Part shown: positions 35,761-47,366 of the stretch, piece by piece
Layout: the number at the start of each line of letters is the position of its first letter
How positions within the stretch are numbered: the first letter of the stretch is position 1
Assembly (NCBI GenBank): GCA_013397115.1
Contig: VWZW01002449.1
Span: 186,001 to 250,000, forward strand
Direction of reading: 5' to 3'
Origin: Edolisoma coerulescens
Taxonomy: Eukaryota; Chordata; Aves; Passeriformes; Campephagidae
DNA length: 64,000 bases
Notes under the pieces: generated by a model
The model's input: only the letters and a program-made list of their open reading frames with translations
Database searches by the model: none
What the model was told of the DNA's origin: nothing
Translations under genes and position numbers: made by a program

Positions 35761-38594
35761 CTGTATTATAATAGAATTTTTTTTTTTCTTTCAGGAGCAA
35801 AAGCTCCTAAAGTAGTGCTACTTAAACACTTCGTTCACTTTTGATACCACTGTAAGTTTATTGAAATCATTTTTAACAAATTTATTTGTTGTTTAAATGA
35901 TCTTTCAAAAACCACTAGGAATACAATAGGTATAACAAAATATACTGTGATTTGATTGGAATCAATGCATAACTCAAAATTCAGTGGAAAGTTGTAAACT
36001 TCCTGAATAATAGTAAAAAAATCAGGACCTTAATGACAGAAATCACTAAGGAAAAAAAATGTTGGATCCCCACATATATTTGTTGCTTAAAATTTTTAGA
36101 GTCAAGGTAAATTCCTTGCAAGTAAAAGGCACTGTAGTTTGAAGTAGTTCTGCTCTTTTACAAGCTGTCTCCTCTTTACTGCTCTGTGATTTCAAATTTT
36201 CCTGTGTCTATATACTTTTGTTGGACAGTTCCTGTAAGCCTTTCAAAATTGTACATTCATTTCTATTTAGCAAATGAGACCTATGAAATCCAGGAGGGGG
36301 ATGTGCAAATCTGAAAGCAGAGAATATATCCTCTAACATGCAAGGGTGCAGCTACCACTGTTAATTACAGATTTCCTTAAGTCTTGAATATTAGAGAAGA
36401 AAAATATGCTGTATTTTTTTGTTTGTTTTTTTCCCTCTGTCCTTTTTTGTTATTGTTTTCATTTTACATGGGCTACACTTTTCCTAAAAGCTGCCTTTAA
36501 CCTTTCTTTATTGGTACTTTGGAGGAATAAATATTAACTGAATGTTCAGAAAAAGGAGAAAAGATGAATCGTTTGTCCACAGGTGAAAAAAAACAAACAA
36601 AAAACCTTCATGTAATCTCAGTTGTTTCTTCTCTGTAAGCACCTACAGGTGAAGTGCCTTCTCTCACCCAACCCTGCTGGCCTGCATGGGGAAAGGAATA
36701 CATGTTCTGTAAAAGTTAGTTGCCTTTTCCACTAAGACTATAGAAAGTGATGGTCTATCATCAGATCTGGCATTTGTTGTTATATTCCTGAGTGGCAGTA
36801 TAGATTTTCTGCATTCCTCAAACCAGACTTGAGTGCAAGTCCTGTGCCCTCGTGTCTGGAAAAAGAGAAAGCTGGGGAGAAATCATCCAATACAGTGAAT
36901 TCTGTCCATTCTCACCTTTTAGCTACCAGGCCTTGATCTACCTCTGTTCATAAGAATTTTTCCACAGAATCTATTTTTTTTTTGGTCTGCCCTCACCCTG
37001 ACCCTGACATCACGGCAGAAAATATTTCCCAGTTCCTGAAGAGACTTAGAGCTGCATCAGCCCTACTGGAACACAATAAGCAGTTTCCAGCAGATATAAT
37101 TTCCAGAGCAGTATGGTGCTTTTTCCATCTGTTTCCTCCAGGTCCACACTAGACCCGAGGCAGATTTCAGTAACAGCAAATATGAGTTCCAGAAAAAGTG
37201 AAGATTATGTTCTTATTTAGAAAGATGAAAACAAAGAGAAGATCTTAAAAGGACATGAAAAGAACAAGAAGACTTGCTATGTACATATGTATGTGTATGC
37301 ATGTGCATACACTCAGGTAAATAAACTGATATAACATCAAACAACTTTTGTAACATCATCAGGCATATTTTGGCCAGTAATACAAAGTAATTCAGCTAAC
37401 AATATTATACACTGAATTTGACTTCTTGTCTTTACCACACACTCAGAAGAGTTATATTTTTTAGTACAGTAATGTTCTGTTTGCACTCTTCAATAGCCTT
37501 TCATTTTCCTTAGAATTAAAGCTGTAGGTTTAGTGGATACTTTGGAGACCATGATAAAGAAACAGGTTTAGGTTTACCAGGGAATGCCACTTTATAATTT
37601 GTCTAGACATGCTGCAACATTTGTGTTGCAAAATATCCAGCATGCAAAAATATCCATATATATGTAATGGACGTAATTTTCATCAGTCATATTTTTCCAC
37701 TTTTTAGCAAATCAGGTGAAACAAATTTTTTACTTAACTGTCCTCTCTGACAGCAAAATCTAGTATATGAAACTCTCTTTGATAAACAAAACACTCAGTA
37801 CATACAGAGAACGTTGAAATTATACTTTAAAAAAGCAGGGTTTTCAATTTTTTGGAATTATGGATAAATAATAAGAAAATTCATCACAACTAGATCTTCT
37901 GGAACTCACCATGCAAACTTGCCTGTTTCTTGTTAATACGTAAGATTTTAAGTTAACATTTATCACTATACATTTTGATGCATGAATGTGAACTTGTTGC
38001 TGATTTTCCTTTGTGGAGAGATGGTCTCTCATCCTTTACAAAAGAGCTTATGGTATACAACAGGTATCTTAGAACTTGGATGCATTTCCAAATACAACAG
38101 AGGGACGCAATTAAACTAGCTGAGGTCTCCACAGTACCTAATATCAGCTATTTTGTTTAGCAGATATCTGGACTCCACAGTTTTGCTAAAACAAAGACAG
38201 GCAACATGTACTCAAAGTGATAAAGGTTTGAGGACATTCCACATACACATCTCAGTTTATCAAAGCAATTATTGGAGGTATTCATTCAGAGCAGATACTA
38301 TTCAGTTCTATACCCATTATTCACAGGTATTATTTCTTTTATCCTTAAATGTAAAATATTCTGTTCTCATTTCACTTTGACTAGCTCAGTTCTTCGTCTG
38401 TCTCTGTGTCTGCAACTGAGCCTGAAAGGGATTAGGGAAGAATTAGGGAAGATTGCTACCTCACACATAGCTTAGCCATTTAAAAATATGTCATTCATGA
38501 GTGGCTACTGGGAATATGCAATAACTAGCACACTTGTTTCTGAAAGTCTGATATTTTTCAAATGACCTCTTTATCATACATATACTAACACACA
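35761..38594. other. Unique AT-rich non-coding DNA
   Basis: No gene recognised. It contains a perfectly alternating purine-pyrimidine stretch at 37278-37312. ORFs are below 80 codons. Confidence 0.6.
37278..37312. repeat. Alternating purine-pyrimidine tract
   Basis: Thirty-five consecutive bases alternate purine and pyrimidine without a break, mixing TA, TG, CA and GC steps. Such sequence can adopt left-handed DNA under torsional stress; here this is only a sequence property. Confidence 0.85.
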
Positions 38595-40074
38595 TAAGTC
38601 CATGGACTCTGATAGAATGAACCCATAGTTGCTGAGGGAGCTGGCAGATGTTGTTAAGCCACTCTCCATTATCTTTGAAATATCACAGAGAACAGGAGAA
38701 AGTGTTCAATGACTGGAGGAAGGCCAGTGTTACTCCTATCTTCAAAAAGGGCAAGAAGGAGGACCCAGGACAGTCCAGTCAGCCGCACCTCCATCACTGG
38801 AAAAATAATGAAGCAGATAATTTTGGAGGTCATCACAAAGGAAATAAAAGAAAAGATCATCAGGAGTAGTCAACATGGATTCACCAAAAGTAAATCATGC
38901 TTGACCACTCTTACAGCCTTCTATGATGGCATGGCAGGATGGGTTAAAGACGGGAGAGCAGTGGACATTGTCTACCTACACTGTCTCCCATAACATCCTC
39001 ATAGGTAAGCTCAGGATATGGGTTGAATGAATGGACAGTGGGGTGGATCAAGAACTGGCTGAATGGCAGAGCTCAGAGGATCGTGATCAGTGGAGTTGGA
39101 GGCCTGTAGTCAGTGGAATTCCCCAGGGATCAATACTTGGTCCAGACTTATTCAACTTGTTTATTAACGATGTAGATAAAGGGATCTAATGAACCCCAAG
39201 CAAGTTTGATGATGATACAAAACTGGGGGAGTGGCTGATAAAGCTGAAGGCTCTGCTGCCATTAAGTGGGACCTTAAAAGGCTGGAGAGTTCAGCAGAGA
39301 CAAACTGAATGAGGCTGAACAAGGGCAAGTGCAGGGTCCTGCACCTGGGGAGGAATAACCCCAAGGACCAGCACAGGCTGGGGGCTGACCTATGGGACAG
39401 CAGCTCTGCAGAGAATGACCTGGGAGTCCTGGTGAGTGACAAGCTGACCATGAGCCAGCAGTGCCCTTGTGACCAGAAGGGCCAATGGTAACCTGAGGTG
39501 CATAGGGAAGAGTGTGGCCAGAAGGTCAAGGGAGGTGATCCTCCCCCTCTACTCAGCCCTAGTGAGGCCACATCTGGAGTGCTGTGCTCAATTTTGGTCT
39601 CCACAGCTCAAAGTAGAGAAGGAGCTACTTGAGAGGGTCCAGTGGGGGGGCCACAAAGATGGTTAGGGATGTAGAGCATCTCTCTTATGAGGAGAGACAG
39701 AGGGAGCTGGGCCTGTTTAGAGAAGACTGAAAGGGGATTTCATCAATACATACAAATATCTCAAAGAAGAGTGTCAAGAGAAGGGTGCCGTATTTTTTCA
39801 GTGGTTCCAAGTGACAAGACAAGTAGTAATGGCCGTAAACTAAAACAGAGAAGTTCCACCTCAACATGAAGAAGAGCTTCTTTACAGAGCAATGCAACCG
39901 GCTGCCCAGGGAGGTCCTGGAGTGTCCCTCTCCAGAGATGTTGAAAAACCCCTGGATCCATTCCTGTGTCACCTGCTCTAGGTGACCCTGCTTTGGCAGA
40001 GGGGTTGGACAAGATGGTTTCCAGAGGTCCCTTCCAACCCTATTGATTCTATGATTCTGTGATTCAGTAATTCA
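38595..40074 (+). mobile_element. CR1 LINE, 5'-truncated, reverse transcriptase ORF2 remnant plus 3' end
   Basis: The longest transposon copy here, about 1.48 kb. It starts inside ORF2 just before the reverse transcriptase domain. Recognisable frames are WRKASVTPIFKKGKKEDPG (around 38716-38772), RSSQHGFTKSKSCLTT (around 38859-38906), WIKNWLNGRAQRIVIS (from about 39044) and SGIPQGSILGP with PQGS at 39121-39132. The first catalytic motif (FSKAFD in the family) is deleted between YLH and VSHN near 38980. The second, FADD in the family, reads FDDD at about 39205-39216. Several frameshifts follow. The C-terminal part REVILPLYSALVRPHLE (39529-39579) and IFSVVPSDKT remain. The 3' end CCTTCCAACCCTATTGATTC with three to four ATTCTATG-like units ends near 40074. 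The copy is non-autonomous and dead. Confidence 0.95.
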
Positions 40075-42280
40075 GACCCAAATTAGAAATCAGCGGACCT
40101 TCTTAAAGCTTTCTATTATGGTTTAAAATTTGTAAACTACAATTATCAGGAGAAGATGTGCTGAAGTTCCTCAGATAAATTTTACCTTTCCTACTGTTTA
40201 TATACACAATTTATTCACCCCTTTTTATACCAATAAGTTTCAATGCTGCCCGAAACATCAGCATAACAAAGTTACAATATCTGCCAAAAGCCAAGCTTAT
40301 TTAACAACGGGGAAATGTACAAGTCATCAGGGTAATTAAGACTGAATGGAAAAAAAACAGAGTGCCTTAATCTGCACTTATTTCATGTCCCTGCACATCA
40401 AATGCAATTGAAGAAGTACAATTAGAAACCAGCGTATAATACATACTCTTCTTAAGCTGAAAATCAGAGGGGAATTTCTACAAGTTTGAAGGACAATGGA
40501 TTTGCAAACATTTTCAGATCTGGTGAATCACACTTCCAGCACCTGACTTCAAAGACTATACACAACCAGTCATCTCCTAAAGGTTTTTCTCTACTGATAA
40601 AACCAATGGTGTCAATACCTTATATAAAATTAAGAGTAATTAGAGGTCACTTCCCTCCTTCTTTCCCATGCTTTTGGAATGAAGTATGTCATTCTGGAGG
40701 GCAAATTTCAGCTAGGAGTATTTGTGGATCACATTTGACCTTAGATAAAATAGAAAAGTCTTACATGAAAGCTATACTAAAATGCGTCACTATCTGTACC
40801 TGGTGCTGGTCAAAGATGCAAAATCCAGTTCAGGGAACAGTGTCGATCACATTCATCATGCTGTCTTCAGGTTTTCCTTATGCTTCTGCAAGAATAGACC
40901 TTCTGGTTTTTCCTGATGGGTGTGTGAAACCTTCCTCTGTGTAACAAGGAAGGCAAGAACAGAGCTTTTTTCCTTATGTCTCTCACTTATAAAAAAAATT
41001 AGGTTCTTTCATTTTGGCAGCAGCACCAACAACTGATAATTCTGGAGCAGATTCAGGTCTCTTTAGTATCAAAGGATTTATATAGTTTTTACTAGTAAAT
41101 TTAATACATACAGTAAGATAGAGGCATATTAGCCTGCTTGATCATTTCAATGGAAGGTTAGTAAGGACTTTAAACAAATTCACTGCTCACATGTATTTGA
41201 ATAAAATATTTCAAGAACTGTATTTTTAAGTGAACCAGAACCATTTTCAGTCTCCACCTCTTCTTCAGTGTAAGTTTGGCAAAATGCCCTCCAACTATTT
41301 ACAAATCTCAGATTTGCTGAACTCACAGATTTGATTTACCTCTAGTTACTGCAGCCAGGTAGTGTAAATTATACTAAGATGTAGTAACTCAAAAAGTGTG
41401 TAAAAATATTCTGTATTTCCCATTATACTGAAGAGTTGAGTTTCATCACATGAAAATATTGCTTGCCTGCTTCTCATAAAACAGCTGAGGTTTTTATAAT
41501 AAAGAGGTAATATCTTCATCTGAGCAGGTATCATTTCTTTCTGTAGATTGCTGTCAGACGGTAAGGCAGACCTAATGCACGACATTCAAAAGGGCAAATA
41601 GGAATATTGGTTACGACTTATGTTTCTTTCCTGCACTAGCTTGAAGAAATGAAATGCCATTATTACCCCAGGAAAGACCATGTTATTTCACCTTCACACC
41701 ATTTTCTGTGACCTTCTGAGATATCTTGTTTCAAGCTGCCCACCAGTGTAACCTAACCCAGTATACAAAAGTCCCAGGCTGGTAGGAACATAGACCAAAT
41801 TTTTATTTTTCAGTGGCATTCAAATGATTCTAAAATCCTCTTCTAAATGACAAAAGGGAATGAAATTGCAATGCTTTTCACAGGGTATGTTGCTACTACC
41901 TCAGACTAGGCAAAATGCTCATTTATTTATATTTTTTACAAGAAATTAGTAGTATATGTCAAGAATTTATGTCCTGGATAGAAAGAAACCCTTACATGGC
42001 ATTATAGAATTTCTCACTACAGAGGTTTCATATCTGCCTCTGAAACATCTGTTGCTGGCCACTATAGGATACCAGCATAGATTGATGATTAGTCTAATCC
42101 CACGTGACACTTTCTCTCTTTGAATTATGCTGATGAATTTGCGTAAATGTAACTTTTTACCATTAGAGGAAATTTAGAGCATATTGGCTGTGGAACCCCA
42201 AGGTGAACATGTTTCATGCACTTTAGGGTACTGAATTGGAAGAGGACATTCCAGTTCAAATGACCTATCTCTTTCTTTAG
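40075..42280. other. Unique non-coding DNA
   Basis: No gene recognised. A 152-codon frame at 40486-40944 starts with TTG, shows no known domain, signal peptide or repeat, and is within chance length for this window. Confidence 0.5.
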
Positions 42281-42524
42281 GATTTTTCTCCAGAAAACTC
42301 AGGAATTACTGAACTCTTTGGCATCCAGAGGTCTTTCGTATGAATTGGTCCTTTCCAGTTCAATGCTTCACAAAATGATTGTCTTTCACGGTTCTAATCT
42401 CCATCTTCGGAAAGCTGGCCTTAGCAGCAGTTCATCTCCCTCAGACACTTCAGGGACATCAATCAGAAGGAAGGTCACGCCCAGACTCTCTTCTGAAAGT
42501 GTGGATGCACTGAGGTACACATAA
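42281..42524 (+). other. Possible terminal coding exon (speculative)
   Basis: A pyrimidine-rich acceptor-like sequence, CCTATCTCTTTCTTTAG, ends at 42280 and is followed by an open frame of 81 codons to a TAA at 42522-42524. The predicted peptide begins IFLQKTQELLNSLASRGLSY and ends in a Ser-rich, basic tail with SSSSSPSDTSGT and SESVDALRYT. No domain is recognisable and I cannot assign a family. No other exon was found nearby. Against it, an open frame of this length next to an AG is expected occasionally by chance, and another frame is also open for 20 codons. Confidence 0.18.
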
Positions 42525-44012
42525 AAGTAAAGTTGGAAGTCCTTTCAAATTACAGCGTGTTAGTCTGGGCACCTGAGGAAAGTATTGCCAACATTGGGCA
42601 GTTAACTTGACTTCTGGAGTTACAGCACAGTTAGAAATCTTCAGAAACAATTTAGATTTGATGCCCCCAGAGGAGCCTCTTCCTTCCCACTACCCAGTCA
42701 GGGAGACTGAATTCTCAACTTAAGTTACTTCCAAGTTGCTCTAAGGTCATTCTATTTGAACAGTCTCCTGACTGTTCAAATGATAACTTGAGATTAAAAA
42801 AGGAGAGCAAACTGAAACATTAGGAATGCTTGACCCCTGAATAAAGTAAAACCAGTTGGCTTTTGCACCACTTAGCTTCAAGGTGTGGTTTCTTTTCCAC
42901 TATATGGTTGGGCTTTTTACCCTTGATTTATTATGAATGCTTCTTCTTAGTCCCTTTTAGTTTGCGATATTAATTCATACCAGTTTGTGTACATTTCAAA
43001 TGCTCTAATTTCATTTTAATCTCCTTGAGAATTTTTCTATTCTAATGTATACATATATAGTTATAAAAAGTACACTATCAATGGCTGGAAATAAACAATT
43101 AGACACCCATACTCTTAAAAAATCTCTGATTTAGAAAGTGCTCCTTTTGCTAGTGTTTCCTGTTCAGGAGGTTCACTGTTCCTTGGTCTTCAATATGCAA
43201 TCAGAAAGGCATGCTTAAAAGATGTCGTGACTAAGGCTTAGCAGCAGTGTTTTAATGCCAGCTTCTACTACCATTTGTATAATTTCCTGATATCCAGCCA
43301 AAGAGAGAAAATTATATTATGAATTCTTGATTTCTGATTCTGAATGATCTCCTCCAAGTGTGATATTCAGTTTAATGTGCAGCACCCGTGAAAGTGCAGT
43401 ACATAATGAGAATGTTCTGTGCATTGTTATTCCACAAATGATTACTTCTTTGATCACAGTATAGCAATGCCAACCTGCCTAAACCTGTTGTCAATACGAA
43501 TAAACAAGCTCAAAGTGTTTGTCTTAGAGTGACAGCACAAAGCAGCCTGCAATGAAGCCAGCATGTTTAGAAGACAAAGCAGTAAACTGTAAAAGGTTAA
43601 CTTCTAACCTCTGGTAATATGATAGAGTGCTGTTTTGGTAAGAACATGCAATTGAATTCAAATCTGGCTTTTCATTGCACAAAAAGCATATTCAGTGCAG
43701 ATTTGATGCATCCCTAAACTGTAATACATTCTGGCTATTGGGAGACAGTTTTCCTCAACTGCATTTTTTAATCCAATTTAAAGCTAACTCCAGAAATGCT
43801 GGATTTTAAATGACAAGATATAGCAGAGATCAGCTAATCTTTCATCAGTTCTAAAGCTTTCAAGTGACTATACAAAAGTCAGTGCATGTTTTTCCAGTCC
43901 AGTAAATTTATGTACTGCATCTTGGAAAATTTAAAGCATCATCCTCATGAAAATTTTTATAATAAATTAAGATCTAGATATGTTCTAAAAGAGAAAGAAA
44001 AGGCACCAGAGC

Positions 44013-44029
44013 CAGCAGCAGCAGCAGCA
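44013..44029. repeat. Short (CAG)5
   Basis: Five CAG units plus a partial one. Short and not in a credible reading frame. Confidence 0.8.
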
Positions 44030-44980
44030 ACTTTCGGATGACTTAAGATGATATATCAAGATGGTTTTTCACATCCTCTGATTGGAACTATATTGTTCAG
44101 GCAGGCTGTTCTAACTGTGCAAAACCACCTCTAATACATCTTGGAAATAAATGGCTACCAGAATGCTGGAATTAATCCTTGCTTCAGTGGTCTGAATGTG
44201 TGGATGGATGAGCACACAGGAAAGAGTTCTTGCAGAGGAGTTCACTCTGCACCTGGAAGTCCCTGCCTCTTTGCTGACAACTGTCAACTTGCCTTGTGCT
44301 TAATCCTAATCATAATTTACAGCTAAGGATTTACTCCTAATAGGGAGTCATTGGGATACTTTATGGTGCCATTAAGCAGCATTTTGAACTAATCCAACTG
44401 ACTAATCCAGTCTCATTGCAGTTGATTTCAAGCCCATAACTTGCTAGCTCCTGATAAGGGCAAAAAGCCACTGACTTCAATCATTCTGGCTCTGTCACAG
44501 GATTGTTTGTCCCTAATCTACTGCGGGTGACTCTATCTTCCCTTTTGACATCCACATACTCTTATTTTCCTCTTTTCTGGGATTCTTCCTTCTAAATTCA
44601 TGGGCTAAGGATATTTATACTTTCCTGACCTGAAATCCCAAATGATTTTACTTTGTAAAAATCTATTAAGCTCTCAAATAAAGAAGTCAAATACCTGCAC
44701 AATGCTATAAATTCTCAGCTTTCTCATTTAAAACTGCTCTGTTAATTTCTGTGCCTTTCTATATTCTCTGGAAAAACCCTAATCTTACAGAAACATTTGC
44801 ATAGATCTTTGACTAAAAATTTACATGGAAATCATGCTTGTTGATTATTTGCCATTCTATCTTTGATTATTTGAGTTTTAAAAAGCATAATATAGGCTTA
44901 GTGAAGGATGTCTGATCCCCTACAACATCTAGGCAAGAAAACAGTGATTTCATAGTCCCTTCTGATTTAAATTTCTAGGA

Positions 44981-45022
44981 AATAATAATAATAATAGTAA
45001 TAATAATAATAATAATAATGAT
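44981..45022. repeat. (TAA)n microsatellite
   Basis: About 13 ATA/TAA trinucleotide units with a single AGT interruption. Confidence 0.95.
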
Positions 45023-47196
45023 GCACTTTAAGCCAGCAGACCATAAACAGTCAATGAACTGTGTCTTTCTCACAGTAGGTGGATGGTTATGCATGTAGTC
45101 TGTTTTTGCATTTACTGAAGGCAGTGGAAGGATCACATGGGCCTACTAACATATAGCAAATTTATGTTTATTTTTAGCACCATGTGATAGTTGTACTTCA
45201 TTGATCAGCCTGTCCAGTTTCTACACAGAAAATGTCTGCTAAACTTTTCTTTATTCTTTTTTTTTTTTTAATTTTAGGATGGTTGTTATTACACATACAC
45301 CCCAATACATATAAATTTCAGGTAATGGGATTTCTATGAATTCTCTCTCATCAGAGAATTAACCTCAGCCTTTAAATGTTTACTCCAAGAGTTCATTATA
45401 TCCCAGTAAAAATTTGCCTTGATTCTTTTCCTTTTTTTCCAAACATCTGATATTTTCATATTTTGTGTGCTCTTTCAGAGTCTTCTGCTTATCTTATATC
45501 TGTTCTTCATGTACTCTGTGACTGTCAGTTCCAATTCTTATCTGTGATATCCTAGATGCCCAGGGCACCACATTATACTGCTATCACTTTTCCAAACTGT
45601 TTATACCTTTGCTCTGAAACCCCTCCAGATTTTAAGTCTGTTTCTGAATTGTATACCTGAGAAGTGTTTTCAGTAATGCCAAATAATAAAGCAATACTGA
45701 TCCTCCAACAGTCTAACTTGTAAACATACCAGGGATAATTTGGGGTAATGTCTGGCTACCATAAACTAAGGCTAATTGGAGATAACTGCTTTTGCTTTAT
45801 TCACTTCTATAAATACAGTCCTACTTAAACTATTTGATTAGTTTGCACAGAATCAATATGAGAATTATGTAGCTAATGGAGTCATCACATTTGTATATTT
45901 TTTAAATTAGAACACTATATTATTTGTCTCTTTTTTTCTTTTTTTTTTTCCTTGCCTTTCAATCATCTGGAATTCCCTAATTGTCTTAAGTTTTATTAAA
46001 AACCAACACTGAGAAACTAGGAAGCTTCCCATCCTTTTCATTTTTCATCTTTGGGACAGGAGGTTGCTCAGATCTGTTGTTTTAAAACTAGCCTGCTATA
46101 GGAGCTGCAGCTTCTGATTTACTGTTAGTGTGAAAAGTATTTCATCAGCAGCCTTGGAAATGATTGTGTTTACTTCATTTTTTCAAATAGAGAGCAGAAA
46201 TATTTATTCAATAGAAAAGGGAAATATGTATTATTTATGATATACTATTTCAATCTAGTAAGGGAAAAGTAATGTTATTAGGATTTCTTTTGTTCTCCGT
46301 GTAGTTAAAAACCTCTCTTATATGGTAGATTCTAAGGTTTTCCTTTTGGTTTTTTATTTCTTTATCATTTTTTCACTATTCTTAGTTTCCAATTTCATTG
46401 GATTGCACTGGAGATCCAATCCTGTGGTGGTAGAATTAGCCTCTCTGGAAAAATTCTATTTAATCAAGCTGGAACAAAAAGGTTTTACAGGACACTACCA
46501 ACATTTTAGGGAGGACTTCACAGTCTCTTATCTAGGGTTTTCCAGACTTCTGCACAAGCAGAAGCTCCTACTCCATGAGTTAACTCATCCAACACACATC
46601 TGTCACCATCAGAAATTTCAGGCTAAGCACTCAAAAGGCTTTTGAGATGGTTTTACATCTTCTCTACCAGCTGCTACTTGCTTCATCATACTCAAGCTCC
46701 ACTGAATTTTTCCAAAACGAGGCATTTCCCCCCATTCTTTCCTAAATGATAAGGCAAACATCAAAAAACAATGGAACTAAGGACCCCACACACAAAACAT
46801 GTGCAACATGGTGCAGGGTGGAGAAGAAAAAAACCCCGCATATGTTTTACCACCCTTGTTCGAAAGGCCAAGATGACAAGTTCTCCTGATTTCAGAGTGT
46901 TAGTATATTTTACACACTTCCTATACATTTAACACATGTACCTCACTACTGTTTAGCTATTTATAATAATTTTTAACCACAGGATAATAAACCTTGCTAT
47001 TTACAATATATAACAGGCAAGTAATATATCCACATTAACATAAATACTATTTTTGGTGGGTTGTTTGTTATGTTGGGGTTTTGGGGGGGATTTTTTAATA
47101 CTTACAGAAAGCATCCAGGCTTCAGTGTGTGAGTTAAAATGTACAGAAGAGCTCTTTCATTCCGGAGTTCTTTCATTCTTTGCCTTTTTCTTCTAG

Positions 47197-47366
47197 TCAA
47201 GCTTTGACAATCTGCCTTATTGCCTACCCACCTCTCTCTCCCCTACGCTGCCAAACACTCCAAGCCTCCCTATCCCAGGATATCTGTGCCAACACTAACC
47301 TCTCTTCTGCATGTAGGGACCCATTCTGCTCTCACACCAGTGCAATGTGGAGCTACTCCAGATAGG
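47197..47366 (+). other. Exon-like block without coding capacity (speculative)
   Basis: A strong polypyrimidine acceptor-like CCTTTTTCTTCTAG ends at 47196, and a donor-like TAG|GTAACA lies at 47366. The block is less AT-rich than its flanks. The frame through it closes with TAG at the donor. If real, it would be a non-coding or untranslated exon. Confidence 0.12.

Larger units (their letters stand above)
42525..47196. other. Unique non-coding DNA with small simple repeats
   Basis: Holds a short (CAG)n at 44013-44029, a (TAA)n at 44981-45022 and T-rich tracts near 45259-45272 and 45926-45952. The region around 43380-43620 is repeat-free and could be a conserved element. The 107-codon ORF at 46322-46645 has a hydrophobic start but no identifiable family. 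Confidence 0.55.

Noticed and set aside
38425..38455. TTAGGG-like words as an interstitial telomere repeat
   Set aside because: Only two ATTAGGGAAG units are present and they are not a telomeric array.
40486..40944. 152-codon ORF as a novel protein
   Set aside because: It starts at TTG, has no recognisable domain or splice context, and one such ORF is expected by chance in 64 kb read in six frames.
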